A DNA stretch of 64,000 nt from Niastella vici. Its GTDB lineage: Bacteria; Bacteroidota; Bacteroidia; Chitinophagales; Chitinophagaceae. The notes beneath the pieces were generated by a model. That model was not told where the DNA came from. It saw only the letters and a list, made by a program, of their open reading frames with translations, and did no database searches. This document shows, piece after piece, positions 1 through 9,401 of this stretch. The stretch spans positions 496,001-560,000 of the forward strand of contig NZ_LVYD01000058.1 in the NCBI RefSeq assembly GCF_002077945.1, in the 5' to 3' direction. Made by a program: the position numbers and the translations under genes. Position 1 is the first letter of the stretch; each line of letters opens with the position of its first letter.

Positions 1-1
1 G

Positions 2-1228
2 AACAGGTATGCTGACAAAACCTGTACACCGGAGGAAAAAGAAGAATTGATGCGCCAGTTGCAGGAAGGCGGTAATGACGAAGCGATGCAGCAGGTGATC
101 GATAAAATGATCGAAGAACGGCCCGCCATCCATTCCATGCCCGATGCTACGGCCCAGGCTGTATTGCAGGCGATCTTTGAGGCCGATGAAGCGCCGGTGG
201 TTCCCTTGGAAACCGGGCGCCTGCGAAAAATATCTTTTGGCCGCATAGCCACCACCGCTGTAGTGCTTCTATTGGTTACGGTTGCCGGCTGGTTACTGGT
301 AACGCGTACGTCAAATAAGCAGGTAGCGACACTTACCACCAACGGTGATGTGGCTCCCGGAGGCAATAAAGCCCTCCTGACGTTGTCAAACAGATCAACG
401 ATCGTATTGGATAACGCGGCAAACGGAGTTGTTGCCCATGAAGGAAATGCGGCGGTAATAAAGCTGAAAAATGGCGAATTGAAGTACACAACGGCTGATG
501 ACCAGCCGGCAAACTCATCTGTTGAAATAGCGTTCAATACTTTGTCAACGCCCAAAGGCGGTGAATATACGGTTGTACTGCCTGATGGCACCCAGGTATG
601 GTTGAACGCTGCTTCTTCCATAACATACCCAACCGTATTTGATGCAAAAGAAAGAAAGGTACAGATTACCGGTGAGGCTTACTTTGAAGTAGCTAAACTG
701 TTAAGCGCCGATGGAAGAAAGCGTGTGCCTTTTGTTGTTGATATTCTCCCCGCAACTGGCCGCGGAACTGTTGGTGGCCGTATTGAAGTACTGGGAACTC
801 ACTTTAATGTGAATGCCTACAACGACGAAAAAGCCATAAAAACAACCTTGCTGGAAGGAAAAGTAAAGGTTACGAAAGATGAGGCATCAGCTATATTGAA
901 ACCAGGGGAGCAGGTGTCAATATCGCATCCCGATAGCTATCGGGACCGGTCATCCCATTTATCCCAACCCATCCCGGTTCAGACAGATGCGGTAATGGCC
1001 TGGAAGAATGGCGTCTTTCATTTTGAAAATGCTGATATAAAAACGGTGATGCGGCAATTATCCCGCTGGTACGATGTGGAAGTTGTTTACAGGCGAAACC
1101 CCGATACTGACGATCCCTTGTTTTTTGAAGTGTCGCGCCATACCAATCTCTCCGATGTGTTGAAAGTGCTTAACCTCGCCGGCGGCGCCCGTTACAGCAT
1201 TGAGAACAAAAAGATCATTGTACAATAA
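2..1228 (+). CDS. FecR-family anti-sigma factor, 5' end outside the window
   Basis: The reading frame is open from base 2 with no start in the window, so the N-terminus is missing; the first visible internal start (TTG at 47) is unlikely to be the real one. The protein has a cytoplasmic anti-sigma part, one membrane helix (about bases 240-305), a periplasmic FecR domain with the typical VAPGGNKA and GEAYFEV stretches, and a C-terminal DUF4974-like domain ending SIENKKIIVQ. Such proteins hold an ECF sigma factor until a TonB-dependent receptor signals through its STN domain. Its sigma gene should lie just upstream. No susC follows; the next gene is a secreted lyase. A 21-base insertion carrying an 18-bp palindrome distinguishes it from the two other FecR proteins here. 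Confidence 0.9.
   Translation, partial: NRYADKTCTPEEKEELMRQLQEGGNDEAMQQVIDKMIEERPAIHSMPDATAQAVLQAIFEADEAPVVPLETGRLRKISFGRIATTAVVLLLVTVAGWLLVTRTSNKQVATLTTNGDVAPGGNKALLTLSNRSTIVLDNAANGVVAHEGNAAVIKLKNGELKYTTADDQPANSSVEIAFNTLSTPKGGEYTVVLPDGTQVWLNAASSITYPTVFDAKERKVQITGEAYFEVAKLLSADGRKRVPFVVDILPATGRGTVGGRIEVLGTHFNVNAYNDEKAIKTTLLEGKVKVTKDEASAILKPGEQVSISHPDSYRDRSSHLSQPIPVQTDAVMAWKNGVFHFENADIKTVMRQLSRWYDVEVVYRRNPDTDDPLFFEVSRHTNLSDVLKVLNLAGGARYSIENKKIIVQ
928..945. repeat. 18-bp perfect palindrome inside fecR
   Basis: TCCCGATAG followed by its exact reverse complement. It lies in a 7-codon segment (PDSYRDR) absent from the two paralogous fecR genes at the same point, so it looks like an in-frame palindromic insertion. 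Confidence 0.75.
954..975 (-). repeat. Four C-tracts: potential G-quadruplex on the minus strand
   Basis: CCC tracts at 954, 963, 968 and 973 give four GGG runs with loops of 2-6 nt on the template strand. The same coding patch (SHLSQPIPVQT) with the same tracts occurs in the fecR genes at 8651-8687 and 26885-26915. Confidence 0.5.
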
Positions 1229-1321
1229 ATGATAATTATTCCGGAAAATAACCGATCCATATTTTTTTAAAACCTAAACTGATTATATGAAAAACCTGTA
1301 ACAAAAATGCCCTAAACCCTA

Positions 1322-1352
1322 ACCCGGCTTCTGCTCATTTTAAAGGCCGGGT
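1322..1352 (+). promoter_or_regulatory. Stem-loop in the leader of the secreted lyase
   Basis: ACCCGGC (1322-1328) pairs with GCCGGGT (1346-1352). It lies in the 171-base gap between fecR and the lyase and has no T-tract after it, so it is more likely a leader or processing structure than a terminator. Confidence 0.4.
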
Positions 1353-1447
1353 ACCCAACCCGTAGATCGATTACCCTAATTAAAACAGTCAGGAATTCTA
1401 TGAAAATTTTTACACACACCTTTCCATACCATGCACTGTATAAATGG

Positions 1448-4400
1448 ATGAAAAGGAAGATCATCCTGCAAACGCTGTATGGTTTGCTGTTGATGATCGC
1501 TTTCAATCAAAATGTTGCTGCGCAAAGAACTTTCGCGCATCCGGGTATCAGCCATAAGCTTTCAGACCTGGAAAGGATGAAATATAATGTGCAGGCCGGT
1601 AAGGAACCCTGGAAAACTTCTTTCCAGAATCTATCCCAAAACCAATATGCCAGCTACAATTATGTGGTGCAGGGCGATGCCAGCGTTACCCGCCTGGTAG
1701 AACCTTCTAGTATTGCAGGTTACAATTACGAGAAATTCAAGTACGATGCATTGGCGGCCTACTATAATTCAATCATGTGGTATATCACGGGCGATGAACG
1801 GCATGCGAAAAAATGCGTCCAGATCTTCAATGCCTGGGTAAACCTTACCCATATTGAATCAAATGGTACCAAGGCGCTCGATGCCGGCCGCGTGATCTGG
1901 AAAATGCTGGAAGGCGCCGAGATCATTAAAAGTACGTATACAGGTTGGTTGCAATCAGACATCAATAAGTTCAAGGCGATGCTGGTGTACCCCGGTTATT
2001 CCACCACGGTAGAACCAACCGCCGCCATTAACTCCGAAGACGCCACCTTTTACTGGTACATGTACAATGGCGATCCGGGCCGTCATGGAAACCAGGGCCA
2101 TTTTGCGATGCGTGGAATTATGGCCATGGGTATTTTTATGGATAATGAGATCATGTACGACCGGGCCCTTCGCTATATGAAGGGGTTGCCGCACCGTTCT
2201 GATGATCTGCCCTATCCTTCCGGACCGAATACAACATCTGCTTCGCCTTCTAATACCTACGATTATTATGATGAATATTCTTTAACTGCTTTAGGTGGTT
2301 CAACCCCCGACTATGGTTTTAATGAACCTATAGGAAATTATATCTGGGAAAACGGCCAGCCGCAGGAAGCTTCCCGCGACCAGTCGCATACCATCACTGC
2401 GGTTGCTATTATAAATACCTTGTGTGAAATGGCCTGGAACCAGGGCGATGATATGTATAGTTTTTTAGATTACCGGCCATTACTGGGTATAGAATTCGGC
2501 ATGCGCTACAATGCATCGCTCAATTATTCTTTCCCCGATCAGCCAACGCCCTGGGAACCTACTGTAGAGAACGGTGAGTTCATTCAGCGGCGCGACCGCA
2601 CCGGCCGCTGGTTCTCGAAGAAAATAAATCCTTATTCAGAAAAGGAGTTTACCAAGCTGCTGCGCGGAGTGAATTTTAAATTCAGCGAATATCCTTTCCA
2701 TGAAATGACGCTGGCGCATTACCGTGATCGCGTTGGGTTAAGCCCCGACCGGTATAAATGGTTGCAACGTGTATTCGACATTTCAACCAGGGAAAGTGGA
2801 TTGGAAGGCCAGGGTTTCCAGGTTGATTTCCCCGGCTGGGGTGGATTGACTTTCCGCAGAGCAACGAACTGTCCCGGTGATCCGGTTCAGTTTGTAAACG
2901 GCCAGCCTGTTTATAAAATGAATATGGCGCCCGGAAAGATCGAAGCGGAAAACTTTGACCACTTTACTCTCGATGGACAGGGCAAAGTGTATAACGACAA
3001 TACCGCCGCAAATACGGGTGGTCAGTACAGGACCGCAGAAGCAGTAGACATCGAGACCTGTTCAGAAGGCGGTTATAACCTGACTGCCCTGGAAAACGGC
3101 GAATGGATCAATTATACTATTGCCGTACCCACAGCAGGTACGTACAAATTAAAAATGCGATATGCGGCAACTGCGGCCAATGGCGCCATGCGGGTTGAAT
3201 TTGATGGAACTGATAAGACCGGCCCGTTTGCGATTCCGTTCGGAAGCGTATACTCAAACGGTGCACAGGACTGGCGCGATATTACGGTGGGTTCTGCTTT
3301 CACCCTGCAGGCCGGCGTACAAAGCATGCGCGTATTTATTTCCGGCGCCAGCAATGCATTTAACATCAATAGTTTCTCACTCAGCTATATCGGTAGCCTC
3401 GATGCGCAAACCATAAATTTTGGCGTGCTGCCTACCAAAAAAATGGGCGATGCCGATTTTGATGCAGGCGCAACCGCCAGCTCGGGATTACCGGTTACCT
3501 ATACCAGTTCCAATACGGGTGTGGCTACAATTGTTGATGGCAAAATTCATATTATAGCATCCGGGGTGTCCAGCATTACCGCTTCACAGGCCGGGAATGA
3601 TACTTATGCAGCAGCGGCCAATGTTTCACAAACACTCACCGTTACGGGTATCGCCGCCGGTGATTATGTATCATCGGGCAATATGAACTGGAATGGAGGT
3701 ACCTGGAATATTTCCGACGGAAACGGGGGCTACAGTGGCACCACCACAACGGCTCCCACCAGTAATACCAATGTGCATATTCTATCGGGGCACACGGTCA
3801 CGCTGGCAACAACGGCCGGCGTCGCAAAAAACTGCACAGTATTCAATGGAGGCACCCTGTTACAACAGGTTGCCCTTACTGTTTCGGGCCTGTATGTAGT
3901 TGATGGTACCCATACCATGTCGAACACGCTTACAGTGAACGATTTTTCAATCACCAATACCGGTGTGCTCGCTTCTACCACTGCACCGGCAGGAAGTGTA
4001 TTCAGTTTGATCACCAATAAAGCAACAACACTTTCTGTCAATGGCCGCCTGGGTGCGCCTGCAGGTTCTGCAGTTACTACAGTTGGTTCAGGCATAAGGG
4101 TATTTGTAAGCGGTACAGGTACTACCACCTTTACCGGTAATGGTGTGGTGAATATTGCCCGGTTCTCACCCAACTCCGGACAAAGCTCGGCCCAAACTAT
4201 AGTGGTCGATGTTGATATGGAAGTGCGTAACTACGCAGGTTCAATGGTCAGCAGCCTCACCTTGCAGAACGGAAATAATGGAACGGGCGCGAAGACCCTT
4301 ACCATTAATGCCGGTAAAACAGTTACCATTAACGGAAGCAGCAATCAGGGCGCTTTTCATGGCCAGTATGGAACCGGGTATGGCTGGTCGGCTTCCGCCA

Positions 4401-6769
4401 ACACCGGTGGCAGCATGATCTATAATATCAATGGTACACTCGATTGTTCCAATGCACAATTTAACCTGGTAGCAAACCAGCTTAGTAGTACCAATGAACT
4501 GACCGTAAATGTGAACGGAAAATTAAAGCTCGGTTCTACCGTACGTTTATTCCGTTTCCTCGACGGGCAAAAGATCAACATCAACATTGGTGATACCGGT
4601 ATTGTGGATGGTGCTGCTTCAGCACTTAATTTAAATACCGCCACCAGCGGGCAAAGTATAAACACCAGTAACTTCACCGGAGCTGCTGCGGTGGCAACAG
4701 CACTGGGCGGTGTAACATTTAGCGGCAATAACCCCGTTGTGGGCACCTATACTTTTGTTGGTAATGGAGGTTCAGGATATGCAACTGCTCCCGCTGTGTA
4801 TTTCACCGGCGGTACATTGTCGGCCAACCTGGCGCCCACCTATGCTGTTGCCAACCTTACGAATGGAGTGGTTACCAGCATCACCGTTATTTCAACCGGT
4901 ACTTATTCGGTAAAACCAACCGGTCTGCAATTTGTAGGTGGTGGGGCCCCAACACAATGGTTTGCCATCAAGGGCGATAACCAGTCGGGCACTTTAACCC
5001 GCCTCACCAATGCCAATGTGGCTACTCCTTTATGGATTGGTACTGCTGACACTTATAATCCGGTGACAGTAAAACCGGCCGCGGGTACTGTATTCACCGC
5101 GAATGTGAAAAAAGGTAATCTCAGCGTAGGCACTTCTTATGAAAGCCATGCCATCAACAGAAGCTGGAACATTCAACCGGCCAGTGCGTCTGCAACTGAT
5201 ATTACATTCGGTTACAATGCCACCGACGCCAATGCGCAATGTAATGCAGCCGCAGCCATGCGTTTGGCAAATTCATCAATTGTACTCGACACCCTGAGCA
5301 CACCAGCGGCTGCCACTGGCACCAACTGGCAGGTAAGCTATACCGGTGTAACCAGTTTCCCCGTATTTAATTTGTTGAATGCCGGATCCCAAACCATTGC
5401 ATTCGATTCACTGCAACCCGTGATGATCGATGCAGCTGATTTTGATGCAGGCGCTACCAGCAGCTCACAATTACCGGTTACCTATACAAGCGCTGATACT
5501 TCTGTAGCTACCATTGTAAACGGTAAAGTGCATATTGTAAAAGCAGGTATTGTTACCATTACTGCTACACAAAATGGCGATGTGTATTATTTGCCGGCCG
5601 GCAGTGTTTCAAGGCAACTGACCATCAACAAAGCTTTTTATATTGATGCAGATGCCGATGGCTATGGTGCAGGCGCTGCGGTGTTATTTGCACAAAATGA
5701 AACACCGGCCGGTTATTCAACCGATAGCACAGATTGCAGCGACGATGATGCAACTGTTCACCACCCGGTATTGTATTACGTTGATGCTGACCACGATGGT
5801 TCCGGTTCGTCAACAGCTATCATGCTGTGCGCTTCCACCGCACCAACCGGCTTTGCAACCGATAGCACCGATTGTAACGACAACGATTCTACTGTTCACC
5901 ACCCGGTATTGTATTATGTTGATGCCGACCACGATGGTTTCGGTTCATCGGTAACGGCTATGTTGTGCGCCTCCACCGCACCATATGGTTATGCAACCAA
6001 TAATGCAGATTGCGATGACACTAAATTGCTGTATACCGATTCAGACGGCGATGGCCTGGGTGCCGGTACGCCTGTAGCTTGTGGTGTGTCAAACAACTCA
6101 GATTGTGATGATACCAACCCCGTTGCTTTAACTGCCACTATTCCTGATGTATACGCTGTTAGCCAAACGGCAACCGAAAAAAATACCATTTATGTTGGCT
6201 ATGGATCTTCGTCGCTGACTATTGCTGCCCAGCCTGCGGGTGGAACAGCTCCATATACTTACAAATGGAATACCGGTAAAACAACGCAGTCTATTATTGT
6301 TACGGCTGCCGGTACTTATACGGTGTCTGTCACGGATGCCAAAGGATGCCAGACCACAGCATCCATCAAAATTGAGCTGGTAAATATTGAATGTGGTAAC
6401 GATTGGGAGAACAAGGTAACGATCTGCCATAACGGACATAGCGTTTGCATAGCTTCTTCTTCTATAGCTGCCCATTTGAAACATGGTGACAAACTGGGCT
6501 ATTGCAATGAAGAAGATGCTGTTGAAGACATCGTTGCTTATCCGAACCCGGTGATCAATGGACGGTTTATTGTTAAAACACCAGATTACCTGCTCGACAG
6601 GCAAATTCAATTAGAACTGACCGACCTGGCAGGCAAAACGGTTTATCAAAAACTGATAGCACAAAATACCGGTGTTATTGAAGTGCAGCTCGACAAAATG
6701 TTGAAGACCGGAATTTATATCCTGAAGATAAATGGACGCTGTGTAAGCAAGCTGATAATAATTCAGTAA
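1448..6769 (+). CDS. Very large T9SS-secreted alginate-lyase-fold protein with CBM6, Ig-like and MopE-type repeats
   Basis: An upstream ATG at 1400 is possible, but the ATG at 1448 gives a clean signal peptide (MKRKIILQT... ending VAAQ). In order: an alpha-helical polysaccharide-lyase domain of the alginate lyase superfamily (about residues 30-495; [10 protein letters not shown] and ASRDQSH motifs), a CBM6-like beta-sandwich (about 496-647; starts KIEAENFDH), an Ig-like Big/MBG repeat, a long Gly/Thr/Asn-rich probable beta-helix, a second Big/MBG repeat, three to four metal-binding MopE-like repeats (VDADHDG...TDCNDND), a SprB-like repeat ([12 protein letters not shown]), a small Cys/His module ([10 protein letters not shown]) and a T9SS type A sorting domain (AYPNPV...GIYILKI). 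It is inferred to be exported and held at the surface while cutting an acidic polysaccharide. Substrate unknown. Confidence 0.8.
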   Translation: MKRKIILQTLYGLLLMIAFNQNVAAQRTFAHPGISHKLSDLERMKYNVQAGKEPWKTSFQNLSQNQYASYNYVVQGDASVTRLVEPSSIAGYNYEKFKYDALAAYYNSIMWYITGDERHAKKCVQIFNAWVNLTHIESNGTKALDAGRVIWKMLEGAEIIKSTYTGWLQSDINKFKAMLVYPGYSTTVEPTAAINSEDATFYWYMYNGDPGRHGNQGHFAMRGIMAMGIFMDNEIMYDRALRYMKGLPHRSDDLPYPSGPNTTSASPSNTYDYYDEYSLTALGGSTPDYGFNEPIGNYIWENGQPQEASRDQSHTITAVAIINTLCEMAWNQGDDMYSFLDYRPLLGIEFGMRYNASLNYSFPDQPTPWEPTVENGEFIQRRDRTGRWFSKKINPYSEKEFTKLLRGVNFKFSEYPFHEMTLAHYRDRVGLSPDRYKWLQRVFDISTRESGLEGQGFQVDFPGWGGLTFRRATNCPGDPVQFVNGQPVYKMNMAPGKIEAENFDHFTLDGQGKVYNDNTAANTGGQYRTAEAVDIETCSEGGYNLTALENGEWINYTIAVPTAGTYKLKMRYAATAANGAMRVEFDGTDKTGPFAIPFGSVYSNGAQDWRDITVGSAFTLQAGVQSMRVFISGASNAFNINSFSLSYIGSLDAQTINFGVLPTKKMGDADFDAGATASSGLPVTYTSSNTGVATIVDGKIHIIASGVSSITASQAGNDTYAAAANVSQTLTVTGIAAGDYVSSGNMNWNGGTWNISDGNGGYSGTTTTAPTSNTNVHILSGHTVTLATTAGVAKNCTVFNGGTLLQQVALTVSGLYVVDGTHTMSNTLTVNDFSITNTGVLASTTAPAGSVFSLITNKATTLSVNGRLGAPAGSAVTTVGSGIRVFVSGTGTTTFTGNGVVNIARFSPNSGQSSAQTIVVDVDMEVRNYAGSMVSSLTLQNGNNGTGAKTLTINAGKTVTINGSSNQGAFHGQYGTGYGWSASANTGGSMIYNINGTLDCSNAQFNLVANQLSSTNELTVNVNGKLKLGSTVRLFRFLDGQKININIGDTGIVDGAASALNLNTATSGQSINTSNFTGAAAVATALGGVTFSGNNPVVGTYTFVGNGGSGYATAPAVYFTGGTLSANLAPTYAVANLTNGVVTSITVISTGTYSVKPTGLQFVGGGAPTQWFAIKGDNQSGTLTRLTNANVATPLWIGTADTYNPVTVKPAAGTVFTANVKKGNLSVGTSYESHAINRSWNIQPASASATDITFGYNATDANAQCNAAAAMRLANSSIVLDTLSTPAAATGTNWQVSYTGVTSFPVFNLLNAGSQTIAFDSLQPVMIDAADFDAGATSSSQLPVTYTSADTSVATIVNGKVHIVKAGIVTITATQNGDVYYLPAGSVSRQLTINKAFYIDADADGYGAGAAVLFAQNETPAGYSTDSTDCSDDDATVHHPVLYYVDADHDGSGSSTAIMLCASTAPTGFATDSTDCNDNDSTVHHPVLYYVDADHDGFGSSVTAMLCASTAPYGYATNNADCDDTKLLYTDSDGDGLGAGTPVACGVSNNSDCDDTNPVALTATIPDVYAVSQTATEKNTIYVGYGSSSLTIAAQPAGGTAPYTYKWNTGKTTQSIIVTAAGTYTVSVTDAKGCQTTASIKIELVNIECGNDWENKVTICHNGHSVCIASSSIAAHLKHGDKLGYCNEEDAVEDIVAYPNPVINGRFIVKTPDYLLDRQIQLELTDLAGKTVYQKLIAQNTGVIEVQLDKMLKTGIYILKINGRCVSKLIIIQ
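5757..6032 (+). repeat. 138-bp tandem coding repeats (MopE-like)
   Basis: Two nearly identical 138-bp units begin at about 5757 and 5895 (each starting ttcaccacccggtattg), coding 46-residue repeats with VDADHDG and CNDND-type acidic clusters. More diverged units flank them on both sides. Confidence 0.7.
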
Positions 6770-6830
6770 ACAGTTTAGTAAACTGTTAAGCAGACAAATA
6801 TAAGCCCCGGCATAACGCCGGGGCTTTTTT
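6769..6830 (+). terminator. Rho-independent terminator after the secreted lyase, preceded by a palindrome
   Basis: AGCCCCGGC (6803-6811) pairs with GCCGGGGCT (6817-6825), followed by a T run to 6830. Directly after the stop codon lies a 19-bp palindrome (AACAGTTTA, G, TAAACTGTT; 6769-6787). Confidence 0.9.
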
Positions 6831-6943
6831 GTTGGGAGCGAAGTCGAAGAATTAAGTGTATCCCTGTATAGTAAAAAGCACTGGGCCTGACGGTATTGTT
6901 AGTTTAAATTTTGTTTATCTCTATTTTATAGATAGACTATCCG

Positions 6944-6973
6944 TTCCTATTAAAATTTTTTGTATTACTTTTA
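6944..6973 (+). promoter_or_regulatory. Probable promoter of ECF sigma gene A
   Basis: A -7-like box TACTTTTA (6966-6973) has TTC 19 bases upstream (6944-6946). The same arrangement (TTC, 19 bases, TATTTTTA) lies before the paralogous sigma gene at 25258-25287. Transcription from here would start at about 6980, just before the chosen TTG. Confidence 0.5.
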
Positions 6974-6993
6974 CTGCCATTGATAACCTATAC

Positions 6994-7587
6994 TTGGAAG
7001 CAACCCTGGTTCATACAGATGAAACACTACTCTCGCTGATTGCCGACGGAGATAAAGCAGCGTTTACCATGCTTTACCGCCGTTACTGGCAATTGTTATT
7101 TACAACGGCTGCAAGGGCGCTTCGCTCCAAGACGGATGCTGCAGATCTGGTGCAGGATGTTTTTTTATCGATCTGGAACCGGCGCGATGAGCTAAGTATA
7201 ACCAGCTCGCTTGCCGCGTACCTGCAAACCAGTGTGAGGTACAGGGTTATTAAATATGTTGAAAAGAATATTACCCGGCGCGACTATCTCATTCTGTTAA
7301 CCGAAATGTTGGTGAGTTACCAACCTCCTGATGTGGAATCTCAATTACATATAAAGGAATTACAAACTGCCATACAATCGGCCGTTGATCAAATGCCGCA
7401 TAAAATGCGCGAAGTATACCAACTCAGCCGGCAACATCATCTTAGCCATAAAGAAATTGCCGAACGCCTGGGGATCTCCGATGAAACAGTAAAAAAGCAT
7501 ATTCAACACGCTTTACTGCTCATTAAAACAGCTATTGGTCAAAACGCCCCGGCTTTTGCAGTGTTGCTGATTCAATGGCTGTGGTAA
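6994..7587 (+). CDS. ECF RNA polymerase sigma factor (PUL A)
   Basis: A sigma-70 family ECF factor of 197 residues. Region 2 covers about residues 20-90 (DAADLVQDVFLSIWNRR) and region 4 about 130-185 (LSHKEIAERLGISDETVKKH, a helix-turn-helix). I chose the TTG at 6994 over the longer frame opening at 6856: the aligned paralogue at 25309 starts with the same TTG-GAA context, and a likely promoter ends just upstream. It lies next to fecR, and its predicted role is to transcribe PUL A when released by FecR. The last 15 or so residues (FAVLLIQWLW) are hydrophobic, as in the paralogue. Confidence 0.9.
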   Translation: MEATLVHTDETLLSLIADGDKAAFTMLYRRYWQLLFTTAARALRSKTDAADLVQDVFLSIWNRRDELSITSSLAAYLQTSVRYRVIKYVEKNITRRDYLILLTEMLVSYQPPDVESQLHIKELQTAIQSAVDQMPHKMREVYQLSRQHHLSHKEIAERLGISDETVKKHIQHALLLIKTAIGQNAPAFAVLLIQWLW

Positions 7588-7714
7588 TTTGATGCCAGCA
7601 TTGTTTGTATCGCAGAAAAGTATATTTCACATTTGCCATGTGATTTAACGCGTTGTAATCCCTTGTCAGGGTAGCGTATACCCACGTTCTGTACCCCTGG
7701 AAAAAAAATATTTA

Positions 7715-7757
7715 TTTTTTTTACCCCCCCGGCTGCTTTTGCGGGACTATATATACG
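7715..7757 (+). promoter_or_regulatory. Conserved promoter-like block upstream of fecR A
   Basis: TTTTTTTTACCCCC, then CTGCTTTT, then GAC(T)ATATATAC. The same three blocks, with the same 22-base offset between the A ending the T-run and GAC, lie before fecR B (25931-25972). Shared only by these two regions here, it is a good candidate for the element recognised by the paired ECF sigma factors, but which polymerase form uses it is inference. Confidence 0.5.
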
Positions 7758-7782
7758 TTGCCCGAATTTTTATAAAAAGATT

Positions 7783-8940
7783 ATGAACGAACCATTGGCA
7801 ACGGAGCTTTTAAGAAAATACAGTAGGGGAGAATGTTCCGCTGCTGAAGTGCAGCTTATTGAATCATGGTATCAGGAATTGATCAAAACAGGAGAGCTGG
7901 AATGGGCGGAAGGAGAACAGGAATCATTTCAGGATACTGGTGAACAATGGTTAATGCAGCAGATGTCTGCAGCTGACGTTCCGGCATCTCCGGTTCGCCA
8001 TATGCGTGGCAACCGGACCTTGTGGGCCGCCGCTGCTATGCTGGTAATATTAACCGGGGCCGTAATTTATTTATATAATAAACGGCCCGTCGCAACAACG
8101 GTTGCAAACACCGGTGTACTAAAAAATGATGTAGCCCCCGGTGGCAATAAAGCAGTGCTTACGCTGGCAAATGGGGCAACCATAAATTTGGATGATGCAT
8201 CAATTGGCATGGTTGCGCAACAGGAGAATGCAAAGGTGCTCAAGCCCAGTGATGGTCAACTGGTGTATTCACAGGAAGGGAATAATGAAGATGCCGCCTT
8301 ATCATATAACATACTGGCAACACCGCGGAGTGGACAATACCAGCTTGTTTTGCCTGATGGCAGTAAGGTATGGTTGAATGCTGAATCTTCTATCCGTTAT
8401 CCCGTAACATTTTCGGGTAATGAAAGAAGAGTGCAGATCACGGGGGAGGCATATTTTGAAGTGGTGCACAATGGCAAAATGCCTTTTATAGTAGAAAAAG
8501 GGGATATGCAGGTGGAAGTGTTGGGAACGCATTTCAATATAAATGCCTACGAGGACGAAAGCGCCATTAAAACCACGCTGCTTGAAGGGAAGGTAAGGAC
8601 ATCAACGATGAATGGCCAGCGGGCAATACTTAAGCCAGGAGAGCAGGTATCCCTGTCCCATTCATCCCATTTATCCCAACCTATCCCAGTTCAGACAGAA
8701 GATGTAGTAGCATGGAAGAACGGATTGTTTCACTTTGAAAATGCCGATTTTAAAACGGTAATGCGGCAGATTGCAAGGTGGTATGATGTAGACGTTATAT
8801 ATAAAAGAAACACTGTGAAAAATGACCCCATGTTTGTTGAAATTTCAAGGAACACCAGGCTGTCAGATGTGTTGAAGATACTGGAGGAATCTGGCAGCGC
8901 GAAATTCAGCATCCAGGGGAGAAAGGTTATAGTAAAGTAA
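7783..8940 (+). CDS. FecR-family anti-sigma factor (PUL A)
   Basis: 385 residues. The N-terminal cytoplasmic part (LLRKYSRGECSAAEVQLIES) binds the sigma factor; one membrane helix lies at about 83-102 (WAAAAMLVILTGAVIYLY). The periplasmic FecR domain (about 165-270; ITGEAYFEVVHNG, VLGTHFNINAYED) and a DUF4974-like domain (about 310-380) follow. It sits between its sigma gene and a susC whose product carries an STN domain, the standard layout of trans-envelope signalling in Bacteroidota. It contains the SHSSHLSQPIPVQTE patch whose DNA has five C-tracts (8651-8687). Confidence 0.92.
   Translation: MNEPLATELLRKYSRGECSAAEVQLIESWYQELIKTGELEWAEGEQESFQDTGEQWLMQQMSAADVPASPVRHMRGNRTLWAAAAMLVILTGAVIYLYNKRPVATTVANTGVLKNDVAPGGNKAVLTLANGATINLDDASIGMVAQQENAKVLKPSDGQLVYSQEGNNEDAALSYNILATPRSGQYQLVLPDGSKVWLNAESSIRYPVTFSGNERRVQITGEAYFEVVHNGKMPFIVEKGDMQVEVLGTHFNINAYEDESAIKTTLLEGKVRTSTMNGQRAILKPGEQVSLSHSSHLSQPIPVQTEDVVAWKNGLFHFENADFKTVMRQIARWYDVDVIYKRNTVKNDPMFVEISRNTRLSDVLKILEESGSAKFSIQGRKVIVK
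8651..8687 (-). repeat. C-tract cluster in fecR A: potential minus-strand G-quadruplex
   Basis: CCC at 8651, 8657, 8666, 8675 and 8685, giving five GGG runs with loops of 3-7 nt on the template strand, at the same codons as in the other two fecR genes. Confidence 0.5.
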
Positions 8941-9022
8941 CCCCCTATTATATGCAATACCTATTTGAGACCAACCGTGTAAACTGTAAGCACGGCCATT
9001 CAGCAACCTATGTAACAAGGCT

Positions 9023-9062
9023 CCATGCCCGGCATGGGCTCCGTACCCCGCTATTGGGTACG
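9023..9062 (+). promoter_or_regulatory. Two adjacent stem-loops between fecR A and susC A
   Basis: CCATGCC/GGCATGG (9023-9037) and CGTACCC/GGGTACG (9042-9062). There is no T-tract. They could mark a 3' end or processing site of the sigma-fecR transcript in the 460-base gap before susC. Confidence 0.4.
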
Positions 9063-9274
9063 ATCTCCAAACAACATTACCCGGTTTGGGCTGCGGATAT
9101 TTCATGCCTGTTGCAGCCACAAGACGATCCTTTCATAAAATATTGACCGGTGAATAACTAATGTACTGGCGACTGTTTAACGTAGTGCGCACGGTTTGTC
9201 GTGTACCTGTACGAAAACGGTTTCGTTGGAAAATGTGTGCGATCACCCCATCAACGAGTTTGATTACCCTGAAT

Positions 9275-9401
9275 AAAAAACCGCCCCGAAGGCGATCGGT
9301 GCGGTTCTGTTGAATTCAGGTTAATGCAATAGAGAAGCTGATATCCTTATTGTTTAACCCCAGCCCCCGGCCTGCGAAGCCGGGGGGTAAATCCAAATTT
9401 A
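9275..9401 (-). ncRNA. Candidate antisense sRNA over the susC A leader
   Basis: Read on the minus strand: a -7 box TAAATTTG (9401-9394) fits the Bacteroidota consensus TAnnTTTG. The predicted transcript starts near 9388 with a stem-loop (CCCCCGGC/GCCGGGGG, 9364-9386) and ends at a hairpin (AACCGC.CCGA/TCGG.GCGGTT, 9279-9306) followed by six U. That is about 110 nt, antisense to the susC 5' region. PUL B shows the same layout at 27286-27412 with different stem sequences. Cis-antisense RNAs at this place are known in Bacteroides PULs (DonS type). Caveat: the -7 box overlaps the susC start context. Confidence 0.55.

Noticed and set aside
6856-6993. Longer N-terminus for the first sigma factor
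   Set aside because: The extra 46 residues have no counterpart in the paralogue, and the predicted promoter at 6944-6973 lies inside them.
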